Part shown: in pieces, positions 44,796 to 56,989 of the stretch
Layout: the number at the start of each line of letters is the position of its first letter
Numbering within the stretch: the stretch's first letter is position 1
Source: Locusta migratoria
Taxonomy: Eukaryota; Arthropoda; Insecta; Orthoptera; Acrididae
Reading direction: 5' to 3'
DNA length: 64,000 nt
Assembly: GCA_026315105.1 (NCBI GenBank)
Contig: CM048744.1
Location: forward strand, 903,569,094 to 903,633,093
The notes under the pieces: model-generated
What the model saw: the letters and a program-made list of their open reading frames with translations, nothing else
Told to the model about the DNA's origin: nothing
The model's database searches: none
Translations under genes and position numbers: made by a program

Positions 44796-44994
44796 CCGGC
44801 CGCGGTGGCCGAGGTGACTGAGGCGCTCCAGTCACAGTCAGCACGGCCACTACGGTCGGGGGTTCGAATCCCCCCTCGGGCATGGATATTTGTGCCGTCC
44901 TAGTTCGTAAGTAGTTCATAAGTAGTTTGTAAGTTTAGGGACTGATGACCCCGTAGTTAAGTCTCATAAGCTTAACAAACATTTGAACATTTGA
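44796..44994 (+). mobile_element. SINE family A, full length
   Basis: Head, B box GGGGGTTCGAATCCCCCC, connector and tail are all present, ending TTGAACATTTGAA. No certain target duplication. Confidence 0.93.
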
Positions 44995-45437
44995 ATTTCG
45001 GCTTTCATGTTGATCGGTAAAATGGCCTGAAAGTCTAATGCAAGGTACTGTCCACAATACATTGTATCTTACGTAGATAATGCTTTTCCTCTTGTTTTGA
45101 AGGATAAGTGTGCAAAATTTCACGAAGACCAACGTTAATCTGTACGTTGGTGTCAAAGTCTGTTGTAAAGTACCGTCCACCATGAAGCGTATGAAATTTC
45201 ACCACGTGTGTTAAAATGTAAGGTAACAAACGTATTAACAACAAAGTCGGTTGAAATATGAATATGTCCCTTTGGGATAACTTAGTTCGCCGTCTTCGAA
45301 CACGAAGCATGTGTCGTCACCTCCTCCTAAAAAGTCAAGGCTGTGTTCTCATCATGCAAGGTGCTGCTAATTGACTTTTTCGACGTGCGAGGTCCGATAC
45401 TTATCGATTTCTTCGCACACGGAAAAACAGTTTGCAG
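44995..45437. other. Unassigned DNA
   Basis: No recognisable gene. AAGTGTGCAAAATTTCACGA near 45110 recalls a segment near 47945 but the match is short. Confidence 0.35.
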
Positions 45438-46460
45438 TGGTAGGATAGGATAGGATGTTTTGGGCGCACAACAGCAAGGTTTTAAGCGCCCTGACAAAAG
45501 AATTAGACATCAGTAACTAAAGTAGGTCTTGGCAACAACACGAGCACATATTGCCAATCAGCGATGGAAGTTGGCAGACTCTTAAGCGAAAATGTCCGAG
45601 TATAGAGGGACGCTGATCGCTGATGTTAGAGGCATCATCGAGCCTTCCTGTAACACACTAAAACCTCCGACTTAAGAGCTTAGGCCAGAGTCGGGAACGT
45701 TCACAAAATTGTAAAACGTTCGTCACACTCGCCTCGTCAGCTAAAACAACGGGTAGGGCACGACCAAGATTAGCCGCTGCCCTCTCAGCACGATATAAAA
45801 TACACTCAATTAAAATGTGGCGTATAGTGATTTGCACGCCACAAGCATCACAAATCGGTGGATTCTCCCGACGGAATAAAAAGCTGTGGGTCAAAGGGCT
45901 GTGTCCAATGCGAAGGCGCGTCAGTGTCACTTCGAAACGCCTGAATGGCTGGCAAGAGGTTCGCCATGGTCGGACAGTTGGTTTAACCAACCGCAGTTTA
46001 TTACCTGTCACTGCCAGCCACGTCTCCTCCCACAACTGAAGGGACCTCTGGCGCAGCACCGAGTAGACTTCCCGCAAGGGAATGGCACACTCCGTGACAT
46101 TTGGGTCACCGCAGGCCGCCTTGGCAGCCACATCAGCCGCTTCATTTCCGCATACCCCAACATGCCCAGGTACCCAAAGAAATGACACCTCTTTGCCCCG
46201 CCGTTGGAGGAGGTACAGTTGGTCATGGATCAATTGTAGTATAGGTTCAGACGGGTACATGATCAGCAGGGCACTAAGGGAATCTGAGCAGAGTAGAAAT
46301 TTTGTACTTCGAGCACGACGGATGTGTTCCATTGCCTGGAGGATAGCATGCAGCTCCGCCGAAAAAAAATAGGCAGCGGGCAGGCGAATCCCTATGAGTT
46401 GACCTGCAAACACTGCAGTAGTGTGACACACTCTGTAGCCTACGCCAGTCCATAAAGAGC
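45438..46460 (-). mobile_element. LINE with RNase H (I/Nimb-like), 3' end
   Basis: Read on the minus strand, the 257-codon RNase H and zinc-binding end is followed by a 3' UTR of about 200 bp. The UTR ends in CATCCTATCCTATCCTACC, a TATCC-type tail at about 45438-45456. It is 5'-truncated at about 46460, where a mariner fragment begins. LINEs with an RNase H domain after the reverse transcriptase belong to the I/R1/Jockey-group lineages; the finer assignment is inference. Confidence 0.8.
45658..46431 (-). pseudogene. LINE RNase H domain and C-terminal Cys/His motif
   Basis: An open frame of 257 codons with no stop, but without a reverse transcriptase. The RNase H active site is visible as SAELHAI (E26), CSDSLSAL (D50) and GNEAADVAAK (D100), with the conserved WVPGHVGV at 87-93. 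The first catalytic Asp, which belongs upstream of GVGYRV, is missing because the copy is truncated. The C-terminal CDACGVQITIRHILIEC (about 195-211) is the Cys/His motif typical of these LINE ends. The frame has no promoter and its Met is internal to the ancestral protein. Confidence 0.85.
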
Positions 46461-46469
46461 AAACAGCCT

Positions 46470-46722
46470 GGGCTGCTCACGGAGGGAGTGACTCTGCCCC
46501 ATGATAACGCGCGTCCACGTCTCCAGGGTGACACAAAATTTACAGGCCAAGTTAAAGTGCGAGCTGCTTGAGCACCCACCCTACAGACCAGACATGTCGC
46601 CCTGGGACTATTACCTAGTTTGTCCGCTAAAAACATCTCAACAGGAAGCGCTTCAACTCGGACGACGAAATGAAGGACATAGTAGAAGACTGGCTCTTGC
46701 AACAGCCACAGGAATTCTAGGG
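46470..46722 (+). pseudogene. mariner transposase C-terminal fragment
   Basis: With two frameshifts it reads HDNAR near 46500, then VHVSRVTQNLQAKLKCELL, EHPPYRPDMSPWDYYLVCPL with the last catalytic Asp, and DDEMKDIVEDWLLQQPQEF up to the stop at about 46720. It is a different mariner lineage from 40100-41066. It lies in a gap of less than 280 bp between two LINE ends. Confidence 0.8.
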
Positions 46723-46737
46723 ACATAGAATCCTTCA

Positions 46738-47612
46738 TCTACATAGATACTCTGCAAATCACATTTAAGTGTCTGGCAGAGGGTTCATAACCTTTCTTTA
46801 CCGTTCCATTCTCTAACAGCGCGTGAGAAGAAAGAACACCTAAATCGTTCCGTTTTCGATCTGGTTTCTCTTATTTTATTGGGATGGTCATGTCTCCCTA
46901 TGTATGTGGGTACTAGCAAAATATTTTCACATTCAGAAGTAAAAGTCAGTGATTGAAATTTCGCAAAATAGAACTCGCTGCAACTAATAACGTCGTTCTT
47001 TTAATGATATCCACCACAAATCGTGCAACTTTTCAGTGACGCTTTCCCTCCTGTATCGTGATAAAACGAGCTGCTCATCTCTGAACCTTCTCAATGTCTT
47101 CCGTCAGTCCCACCTGGTGAAGGTCCCACACTGGGCCACAGTACTCCACGAGAGGACGCACAAGTGTGATGTAGGCAGTCTCTTTGGTGGAGCTGTCACA
47201 TCTTCGAAGCGTTCTGCCAATGAAACGTAACCTTTGATTCGCCTTCCCCACAATATTTTCTGTGTGTTCTCTCCGGTCTAAGTTGTTCGTAATTGTAACT
47301 CCTAGATATTTGGTAGAATTTACGACTTTTAGGTTTGACTGATTTATTATGTAATTGAAGTTCAGCGGATTTATTTTAATGGTCATGTGTTTTACTTCAC
47401 ACTTTTCATTATTTAGTGTTAATTGTCAATTTTCACACTATGTAGAAGTTCTGTCTAAAACGCTTTGCAGTTCCTTTTCATCCACTGTTGACTTCACTAA
47501 CCGATAAACGACAGCATCATCCGATGCCTTGTCGATGGCACTTATCACTTCATGTGAATAAAGGGCAAGCTGTGTTTCGCAAGAGCGATACTTTCTGAAT
47601 CAGTGTTGATCG
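46738..47612 (-). pseudogene. CR1-group LINE, internally deleted
   Basis: The tail is at 46738 and the minus strand reads LVRPLVEYCGPVWDLHQVGL, STKYLGVTITNNLDRREH and DDAVVYRLVKST. Directly upstream, without the block between them, follow AIDKAS and the SCETQLAL region near 47580. The segment holding FLDFQKAFD and PQGS is thus deleted. Stops and frameshifts near 46990-47060. Confidence 0.85.
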
Positions 47613-47632
47613 GTTTATTAAAGAATGGGAAT

Positions 47633-47827
47633 GTTCAAATGTTTATAGAGCATAAGGGACTTAACTGCGGGATCATCAGTCCCTTAACATACAAACTACT
47701 TATGAACTACATCATACACAAGACGGCACAAACATCAAAGTATGAGGGGGATTCGAATCCCAGACGGGGATCGGCCTCGCGCATCGTAACATAGGGCCTC
47801 AAAGCGCTCGGCCGCTCCGACACGGCT
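47633..47827 (-). mobile_element. SINE family A-like, diverged
   Basis: The complement shows GCCGTGTCGGAGCGGCCGAG, the B box GGGATTCGAATCCCCC and the tail GGGACTGATGATCCCGC, ending TAAACATTTGAACATT. Confidence 0.8.
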
Positions 47828-48669
47828 AAAGAGTAGGGTAGTTCCACACAGGCTTGTGCTAATTATCTTTGAATAAAGACTTAAATTATACCCTACGTAA
47901 CGTTCCTTACGTTTTCTTTACAACATACCTCTTTGATGGTCAAGTGTGCAAACTTTCATCATGGTTGTAATGTACAGAAACGTATGAAACAAAACATATT
48001 TATCTAATATATAAAGCAGAATGTCCGTATGTTTGTACGTGTTGCATACAAATCTACAGTTTTGTTTCAATCTTTATGAAATTTTGTACACTTAAGTTTC
48101 AATCCATGAGGACGGTCGACGTAAGTGTAAGAATCACATACGATATATAGTTCACGAGATATGACGTAATAAACAATGAAATGCGCGAAAAACTGTTGTA
48201 TTTTGCGACAATGCTGCTCATTTTCTCCTAAACCATTGGACCGTTTTCAACCAAATGTAGTACACATATTGTTTACGTGAGATAACAATTGCTAAAGAAG
48301 TACGAACCTCATACGATTCATGGTTCATGAGATATAACGCCTTAAACGATAGGAGTTGCAAGTAACTGACACATAATGCGACGAGACTTTATAAATACAT
48401 TATATGAGTATAACAGTACTTAGCGACTTACAACAAACTTTAAACATAATTTCAAACCTGTATTAAACTTTTTCTCGCTGACAACCATAGCAAAATAATG
48501 AAAGGAAAAAAGTTTCTTGCTTACTATTTTTCCGCCGTTTATGGTTTAAAACTACGGCATTCGGTATGACTTTACAATTTGTAATTTGTACACTACAAAT
48601 TGTAGACACAGGAAATTTTACAGACAGTATACACACATGTAACTGAATGAATGTACCTTCTAAATTGTA

Positions 48670-49712
48670 GCCGGCCGCGGTGGCCGAGGGGACTGAGGCG
48701 CTCCAGTCACGGTCTGCACGGCCACTACGGTCGGCGGTTCGAATCCCCCTATAACGTTGCCCTTGCTTCGTATGATGCCATAATTGTTAAAAGTAGATTC
48801 CGCGATTATATTTTTTGGACAAAGAATTGATGGTACCGAATGTTTGAATTTTGAAATAAGTTAAAGTACAGTACAAAATGAACATTAAAGCAAATAAACC
48901 GCGGATTGCATATTAAAGTTGGGCACCATACAAGCAACAGCACGTTATAAAACTTACGGAAAGCATCTAGCTGGATCCTGCACTTCGTATTGTAGAAGCT
49001 GGAAATGATAACTTTTATGTCTTACTTAATAAATGAATGTTCTAGATACTTTCGTAGGAGATCAATGTTCAGACTGTTCACTTCGCTTTTCATTGTTGTG
49101 TGACCATGGGTGGAACATGAAGTTACTGGTAATGATAAATTTTTTTTTTTTAAATGATCGGACTTCGTGAAATTACGAAAGAAATGACTGCAGGTTCTAA
49201 AATCAAGCAATGTATAGTATAAGGATGATTGATTGAAATTTTGCAGACAAAGCAGAGCGATTGTAATGGCGTCTGAACATTTACTGACGTAGAGAAGCTG
49301 AAAACAATAGAAAATAAGTATTTGACGTGGAGGGATTCATTTCAATAAAAGCCAAAGAGAGGGGATGATTTTAAATTTAAGTAATATATTTTTACAACTT
49401 GCATGACAATACCTGAATAGATACATAAATGGACGACGTCTGTACGGAACGAACATAGGCAAGAGAGTGAGTAAACTACTATCTCGGTTCCGTCTTCTCG
49501 CTTGTTTGGGAGTAAAAAATGACGAACGAAATTAAATTAGTTGCATTGCGAGTCAGAGGGAACCGGAGGCGATAAGTATCGCTGATCGGCGGTTCGAATC
49601 CCCCCTCGGGCATGGATGTTTGTGCCGTCCTTAGTATTAGCTAGTTCGTAAGTAGTTTGTAAATTTAGGGACTGATGACCCCATAGTTAAGTCCCATAAG
49701 CTATACAAACAT
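48670..49712 (+). mobile_element. SINE family A, split by an insertion
   Basis: The head part is 48670-48749 and the rest is 49586-49712. TTCTAAATTGTA at 48658-48669 and 49713-49724 is the SINE's own 12-bp duplication in the Helitron. Both halves share the private variant CGGCGGTTCGAATC, where other copies have CGGGGGTTC, confirming that they were one copy. Confidence 0.93.
48750..49585. mobile_element. Unclassified 836-bp mobile element, copy 1
   Basis: It interrupts the SINE, with TCGGCGGTTCGAATCCCCC (19 bp) at 48731-48749 and 49586-49604. It begins TATAACGTTGCCC and ends GTATCGCTGA. No ORF above about 60 codons, no long terminal repeats, no poly-A tail, no tRNA-like head. The minus strand aligns with 58013-58870, including CGAAGTGAACAGTCTGAACATT in both. 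The 19-bp duplication suggests target-primed insertion. I do not recognise the family. Confidence 0.8.
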
Positions 49713-50111
49713 TTCTAAATTGTATCACCGTACGATACGTGGTTCATCGGATATGGGTACATAAACAGTAACATTCCGCTGTTAATGGACTAAAACTACG
49801 GCTTTCGGTATGACGTTACAATTTATAATTTCTACATTACAAATTGTAGCCGTAGGAAATTGTACAGGCAGCATACACGCATATAGTTGAGTGTACCTTC
49901 TAAATTGTATCACAGTACGACAACAGAGTTCATGATATATGAGCACCGCCGCATCACGCACCCAGCTTTGATCTATTACTTCTTTACTATTAATTGTATT
50001 TCCAGAGATTTTACAGACATACACTCATTATACAAATTAATATATATATACGTGAAAAATGGCAGGAGTATATAAATAAATACCCCTGCAACGCCGAGTT
50101 TTCAGCTAGTG

Positions 50112-50598
50112 CTTTATATACAAAAACGGTAACTGAAGTTCAACATATTGTTGTCGACAGCGTCGATCTCATAGTTACCACAGTACCAAGGTGGGAAGCG
50201 TCTTTCTTTAAGTGTAGCTCTGTGGAAATTTCGAAATAGTTTTTTTCGGTGCCTGAGAATGACACCAGACCGACGCTCGCAGCAGGCCATAGCTTCCTCT
50301 CAGAGTAGCCGCCAGTCTCCCAGAGGAAAGCGGCGCAATGTTGCGAAGTGGGTCAGCTGTAGCGCCGGCTTGTATTGCCTGCTGGCTGGGAATGTCGAGG
50401 GGGCAAGGGGGAGAGGTTTGGGGTGAGCGCAGACAGCCACACGGCCATCCTCCGCAGCCGTCTATGTGAACAGTAGTGCAACTCCGAATGATCCCACTAC
50501 ACATGTAATTAATCTATACAGCAAATGTAATAACAAACAAGAAAAAATAAATGTTAACTTTGAGTGTACAGGAGTATTACATGTTGAAATTATAGGTA
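50112..50598. other. Unassigned DNA between two Helitrons
   Basis: A GC-rich part (50270-50470) has no motif I know. Confidence 0.4.
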
Positions 50599-50599
50599 A

Positions 50600-51699
50600 C
50601 TAGCTAAAAGCCCGGCGTTGCCCGGGTATTTCTTTATTTATTCCTGCCTTGAGTTAGTACTTCACCAATACTTTCCCTCGCTTTCCATATCCTTTTTTCT
50701 AAAAACGTGTTATATTTATTGGAGAATATATAAAAAATAAGGCTGTCTTGCATAATGTAGAAAATCATACCTGCAGAATCCAAACAAAGAAAGATAGCAA
50801 TCAAAATACAAATGCAATATAAAATTCGCACCATCTCATATTTATTGAGTTATATGTTATACAATTGTATACTTTTTAAGGTATATATTCATTTGTATAA
50901 GTGTTATATGTCTCTAAAATCTATTGCGAATACAATTAGTAGTAAAAAGTAATAGATTTATTCTTGGTGCGTGATAGGGCAGTTTTCTATGAACGTTACT
51001 GTTTACGTGCTAATATCTCATGAACTACGCGTCGGAATGTGATACAATTTGGAAACTACATTCAACTATGTATCTGTGTACTGTCTGTAAAATTTCCTGT
51101 CGCTACAATTTGGAGTGTACAAATTATAAATTGTCATGCCGAATCCCGTAGTTTTACTCAATAAATAGCGGAAAAGTAGTAAGCGAGAAACTTTTTTCCT
51201 TTCACCAATTTAGTATGGTTGTCACCGAGAGAAAGTTTAATAAAAGTTTGAAATTATGTATAAAGTTTGTTGCAAGTCGATAAGTACTCTGATTCTCGCA
51301 TAGCGTATTCATAAAGTCTCGCCACATTATGTGTCAGTTTCTTGCAAATCCTATTGTTTATGACGTCATAGCTTCTGAATCATGTGTCGTATATGACTCT
51401 TAACCCTGCAGCAATTGTACTTCACGGTAAGGAATGTGTGTACGAAATTTGGTTAAATCGGTCCAGTGGTTTAGGAGAAAATAAGCAGAATTGTCGCTAA
51501 ATGCAGCAGTTTTCTGCGCATCTCATGGTTTATGGCGTCATATCTCGTGAACTATGTATCGTACGTGATTCTTACACTTACGGCGACCGTTCTCATGGAT
51601 TGAAGCTTACGTGTACAAAATTTCATAAATATTGGAACAAAACTGTAGATTTGTATGCAACACGTACAAATATACGGACACTCTGCTTTATATATTAGA
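50600..51699 (-). mobile_element. Helitron, non-autonomous, 1100 bp
   Basis: On the minus strand it starts TCTAATATATAAAGCAGAG at 51699 after an A. It ends CCCGGGCAACGCCGGGCTTT then TAGCTAG at 50600, before a T. The strong GC hairpin followed by CTAG and the A/T insertion site identify a Helitron. Diverged internal repeats of about 178 bp contain ATGACGCCATAAACC-like segments. It has no coding capacity for Rep/helicase, so it depends on an autonomous relative. Confidence 0.9.
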
Positions 51700-51847
51700 T
51701 TGACACAATACAGACTGGTTTTAGTGTGTCTCAAACTAATATGAAACTAACGGGAAGTAAACAAAGTTACAGTTTCAAACTCTGACTCACCGAGAAAACG
51801 AATAAATCTATCCAATATCCTACTACGGTTTGCTGTGGCTCTGTTGA

Positions 51848-52136
51848 ATCTACATCTACAGCTATATGGGATACCCTGCAAATAACTTTTAAGTGTCTTG
51901 TAGAGGGTTCGTCGAACCATCTGTATACTATTCATCTATCATTCCATTCTCGAATAGCGCGCGGGACGAAAGAACACCTGAATCTCTCCGTTCTACCTCT
52001 GATTTCTCGTATTTTATTCTGATGATCTTTTATACCTATGTAAGTGGTAGTCAACAATATATTTTCGCCCTCGGGAGAGAATGTTGGCGATTGGAGTTTC
52101 GTAAGTAGCCCACGCCGTAGCTACAAGCGCCGTTGT
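51848..52136 (-). pseudogene. CR1-group LINE 3' end, subfamily 1
   Basis: The tail is at 51848 (TGAATCTACATCTACAGC). The complement encodes the C-terminal NKIREIRxRTERF-type segment and AIRE. Very short, 5'-truncated copy of the 24560 family. Confidence 0.88.
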
Positions 52137-52139
52137 TGA

Positions 52140-55100
52140 GGAAGGTTTCATATAAAATCGTTGTTTGTTGTAGACCCAGTGGATTACATGTTTGTTTAGT
52201 CCGTGTTATGAATATACTTATTCATGGTTAGACGCGTCTTATAATTGGCCATGAGAGAAGCAATCATTTCCTACACTCTGTACCACTCCTTGAATCCACC
52301 CACTCCTTTTCCTCCTCCCTCTAATCAATCCTAGTCTCTGTTAAACTCTGGCCCTTTCTTATCCACTTCCTCGTTTGCACATTTCATATATCCCTGTGTC
52401 CATCTCCTCTACTCCCCCAGTTTTTCTCTTTCCCCGTCCGTTCATCTTCTCCTCTCGTCTTTGTCTCTCTCTCTCTGCGTCTGCTACCACCGAACCTCAG
52501 TGTTTTTACGTGTAACACGTTTCTACCAAGTTATACAGGGGCTTATAAGACTGCGGCTTTACGTTGTCTGTATGTATTAACCAAAATATGTTGCATTGGC
52601 CAAACATTGGACGATGTACAGCGCTATTCATGAAATATGGCTCGATGTAGTCTCATGGTCGAACAATGGTATACTTCTGCTTTCATGTCCAGCAACAGCA
52701 ATACCTGCAAATAGTATCTTGAACTTGTGATCCTATGGTGAAACAGTGTATGTGTGGCCTATCATTTGCGAAACAGTAATGATATATAAAATAAAGACAA
52801 ACTATTAATTAATACAAACGGTTTAATCCTAAAGCTTGCAAATAAACAACATCAGGTAACTCAGTTGAATAAAATCTATTTTAACTCATGTTTTGATCCA
52901 TAGGAAGCGGTCATTCCCTAACAGTAATAATATTCAGAAATAAACCCTACAAAATTAGCAGAAAAGATTGCGTTGTAAGAGATGCAAAATCTCCAACCAA
53001 AGTAATCATCGACGATGCTCAATGTCCATTTGTCGATCACACAAACGTCGACAATGCAAAATAGTTCAAATCTTAGTCCATTGACTAACGCAGTGTCTCG
53101 TGTAGATTAGTATTAACCGTTTAGTTACTTTCCCGTAATGGAATCGGGAAAATCTTAAACTGCCAATGATTAGCTCTTGCCTGGTCGGTCCTAAAGCCTC
53201 CCATATAAAGTGTCCCTATACCCCAAGGAGCTTTCCACACCAAGCGTCGAAGTATAACGTGACCACACCAGTTTTCTGCTCTCATTGGCCGATCGACATC
53301 CCCTCGAAAATTAGCAGAGCTCTTAATCTGTTTTGACTTAACTTTGACCACTTCCGCACTACGTTGACATTTTGACAATATTAGGTAGAAACGTTAAAAA
53401 CATTCAGGCACCATGTCACTCTTTATGAACAAATAGAAATAATGTATAAAATAAATAAGTAAACAAGCCCACTTGACCGTTCGTACTAAACAGTAGTTTG
53501 TAAGCTCCCCTTAATTCGCGAGCTGTGTAACTGCTAATTAACTTACTCCGTGTCTGCGTGTGCCTAATGAACCTAAAAGTTTGCAAGGCTATCGTTGCCG
53601 AAGAACAGTAAGTCAATAATGAGGAAGGAACGGTTACGACTAGTATCTCGGGTGGAAATATTAATAAAAAGGAAATATAGTTTAGAATAACTCGAAACAG
53701 ATAACCCATTTGACGTCACAGTTGGGTGGAAAGAAGGTATTACGTTTAAAGTGAATTAATGCCAAGCAACACTTAGGTATTTGCAAATAAAATTATGGTC
53801 TCTAGCCCTAGGCGTAAAACTGATAGTAAATTTGTTACAAGAATTAATTAAGCTGTATTGTCGTGGCAACTGAAGGTTGTCACGACTTCGGCAAAGCAGA
53901 GATTGTCAAGAAGTAATAATTAGTAAGCCATGAAATTACGTACAGAAAAAATGAATTTTGAAAATAATGATTATAATTAAGCACGCAATTACTGAATGAA
54001 ATTATAAATGAATTTAATAAAAAGCGATAATTTTTCTGGTAACCTCACTGTAAAGTACGTTTCTGAACAATGGCAAACACTTCAAATTATGTTAAACTAA
54101 ATTTACTCTGCAAAACTGAATTAAATAGTGAATTTTTACATAAAATAATTTTTATTACGTACCAAGCTAGAAGTCACTCGCGCCACTAAATAAAGAAATA
54201 AAGAATTTGCACTCTTAATTCGTGCACTCCATTTCAGCCAATGGAAGACTAACTGAAATTATCTTAACAATGTTAAAGAGAAGTATTTACCTGAGGAATA
54301 TTGAAATTAAGTGAGGAAGAAAATTAAATATTTTAAAAAATTATTCAGTGTTATGAAATAGCGAACTGGCTTTTCGACTGATTTCTCACGACACTCAGAT
54401 ACTTATTTGGAGAGGAATGGGAACTTGGTTGGTAAATAACTCAGGACAATAAGAATGTAGTTAACTAAGGTCTGACAATAAATTTTAAAAGTGAATGAAG
54501 CACATTTGACTGTCTCTACGTTGCCCAATAACAACACTAAAAAATTTTACAATATTTCTTCGTTCCTTACGAAGTTGTAGCATTATGGTGGATGATGATA
54601 GTTGATTGTCGGCTGCCGCAGTTGGCGTGTAGTCTCCCAGGTCACAGCCAATTTTGGTTGTCGTGTGGTCGTCATGTGCGCTGACTTCTGGCCTACCGGC
54701 AGGTATGTCTCTTCCCTACGAACGCTGGAGTTTCGGTATGCAGGACATGGAAGTCCTCCTAGATACTTCCTCTGTGTCCGTAGTTGGCTGTAGCGCAGGA
54801 GTCGAACTCGGAGTTACGCAAGAGTCTATATATCGCCGGGTGTCAGCTGACGTAGAAGAGTGCTGGAGTTCTATAACAAACTGGTACCGACGTTAGAACA
54901 TGTCAGGGAATAGAGTGATACGAAGTGTAAGCCATCGATTCATCTGACTGGATATGAACTCGAGTGGTGGAGTATATATAGTGTGTGTGTGGAGCGGTTG
55001 ATATTTTCCCTACGCGCTCTTTCATGACCGCATCGGCTCTCTCAAACGATGGTGTCAGCGTTTTACAGCTTGCCGTGTTCACTTAACGAATTAGCTACGT

Positions 55101-55700
55101 GTTACTGCAAGCTCTTACTGTTCCATTTAACTTCCGCTGGTGCTTGCTATTCAGTCCGTCGCGTATGCGTTCATTTCTGTCAGCTTGGCCCAGTGAGTAT
55201 GACGCAAAGTAGGTGCTGTTCGCCTTCCCCGTTCTGTCGACACACCGTAATGTTTCTATAGCAACCAAGACTTGGAAAAATTTACCGCTATACTTCCGCT
55301 ACAGAGCTGGTGTGCAACAGTTCTTTGACTCCAGGCAGACAAAGCGTAAATTATACTTCTGGGTGCAAAGGACACTTACTTCTTTTAGCTGGAATTCTTG
55401 GTATGAACTTCGGAACTTGCTCTAAATGTTGAACTTGGGCTCATTGTTCTAGGTAAGGGCAGCCCGCCATATTAGTAGCACCAATGCTCTAATTAATTAT
55501 GAAAATAGCCTGATGGGCCAAAGATTGTTCTGAATATTACTGGATTAAAATGAAGTTACTAATTCTGGCAGTACTGTAATACCAATGAAACTAGCTGTAA
55601 CTTTGTTAATGAAAACAAGTAGCACTATGTTACTTTCATATTACTTATGGCAAGTTTTCTTGCTATTTGTTAATGCTTTACTAGTGTCAATTTCAATTGT
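52140..55700. other. Unassigned DNA
   Basis: No gene or named repeat. 52280-52500 is pyrimidine-rich. ORFs of 60-97 codons here show no motif and are not called. Confidence 0.4.
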
Positions 55701-55713
55701 CTAAATAGTATTG

Positions 55714-55885
55714 CGCTTCAGTCACGGTCTGCACGGCCACTACGGTCGGGGTTCGAATCCCCCCTCGGACATTGATATTTGTGCCGTCCATAGTTGTAGG
55801 TAGTTCATAAGTAGTTTGTAAGTTTAGGGACTGATGACCCCGTAGTTAAGTCCCTTAAGCTTAACATACATTTGAACATTTGATT
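55714..55885 (+). mobile_element. SINE family A, 5'-truncated, 12-bp target duplication
   Basis: It starts within the head (CGCTTCAGTCACGG) and keeps the B box GGGGTTCGAATCCCCCC and tail. TAAATAGTATTG flanks it at 55702-55713 and 55886-55897, so the truncation occurred at integration. Confidence 0.95.
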
Positions 55886-55899
55886 TAAATAGTATTGAA

Positions 55900-56985
55900 A
55901 CGGTTTATCATTTTAGCACTCAAATTAATTAAATTTCTTACTAACCTTAGTACACACAAAAATAATATCACTCTTTTAGCAAATCTTTAAAACAATAACA
56001 ATATTTCTTGGATATCTCGGAATGTTCGTCACTAGGGAAAGTACCTGCTTGGAAATATGACGTACGAAAATTAGTGTTCTTCAGACTTTTTCCAGTTAAA
56101 TAGTTATTATTGTAACTTCGAAATCACACTGCTGGTTCATGCATGTAATACAATACTATAAATACATTACTTGCAGTATCGTCCTTGGTAGATTAGAAGA
56201 TTTGGTGGCTCAGCCATTTATAAGTACCATTTCCTGTCACTAAAGCGGCAATGAGCTTAATTGTCCTCTTCTTGCCGAAGGTAAATTTGTAGCGCGAGCT
56301 CAAATAACATAGACGCTATAATTGAAAGGCATCATACTTCAATTCAGGGTTATATATATTTGAAAACGGTTGAAGTAGCCTCCAAAATGCACTGCTCTTC
56401 AAGGTAGGCCTTCACTTCTACTACAGCAGATAGCGAACCAACCACTTCTTTCTCACTTCTCTCTACTTCTCTTGTGCCTACTCGCTAACACACCATTTTG
56501 CAGGACATAATCTCGCCCGCCAAATCATCACCTTTTAGCTTACGCCGGCCATCTTTCCTTTACAAAGTACAGCACCTGTTACATAGAGCTCTAAAATTGC
56601 CCTACCATGAACCAGTACATACCATCACATAATTTACAGAACATATTTCACAAAATAATTGATTTAACGTTTTTACATCATACATACATTAACAAAGAAA
56701 AATAAATTATTTCACAGATTCTACCAGAAGACATACAGATTACTGCACCAACGATAGGATATGCAGACATAAAAGTGCATTGAAATACAGATAAATAATC
56801 GATACATTGTAAATCTACGTAAATAAATAATTGATGAATAAATAATACATACCCATATGATGGAATAGAAGGAGTAGAGATAAACTATAGGTAATATAGT
56901 CCCTCAATTGTATCCCTAGTACTAATCAAGAGAATGTCATCATCAGAGAAAACAAATCAGAGAGTATATTAATAGATGCTGACAG
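55900..56985. other. Unassigned AT-rich DNA
   Basis: I see nothing recognisable. Confidence 0.4.
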
Positions 56986-56989
56986 AATA

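Larger units (their letters stand above)
48003..50109 (+). mobile_element. Helitron, non-autonomous, with nested insertions
   Basis: The 5' end TCTAATATATAAAGCAG starts after an A (48002). The 3' end has CCCCTGCAACGCCGAG, a degenerate hairpin, then TTTTCAGCTAG ending at 50109, followed by T. Insertion between A and T and a CTAG end are Helitron hallmarks. The ends match the element at 50600-51699. The interior is made of diverged repeats of about 178 bp that each include GTTCA(C/T)GAGATATGACG-like sequence. There is no Rep/helicase ORF. A SINE split by another element occupies 48670-49712. Confidence 0.85.

Noticed and set aside
54580..55440. Possible LTR or promoter region (TATATATAGTGTGTG near 54972)
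   Set aside because: No matching direct repeat or retroviral-type coding segment was found in the window.
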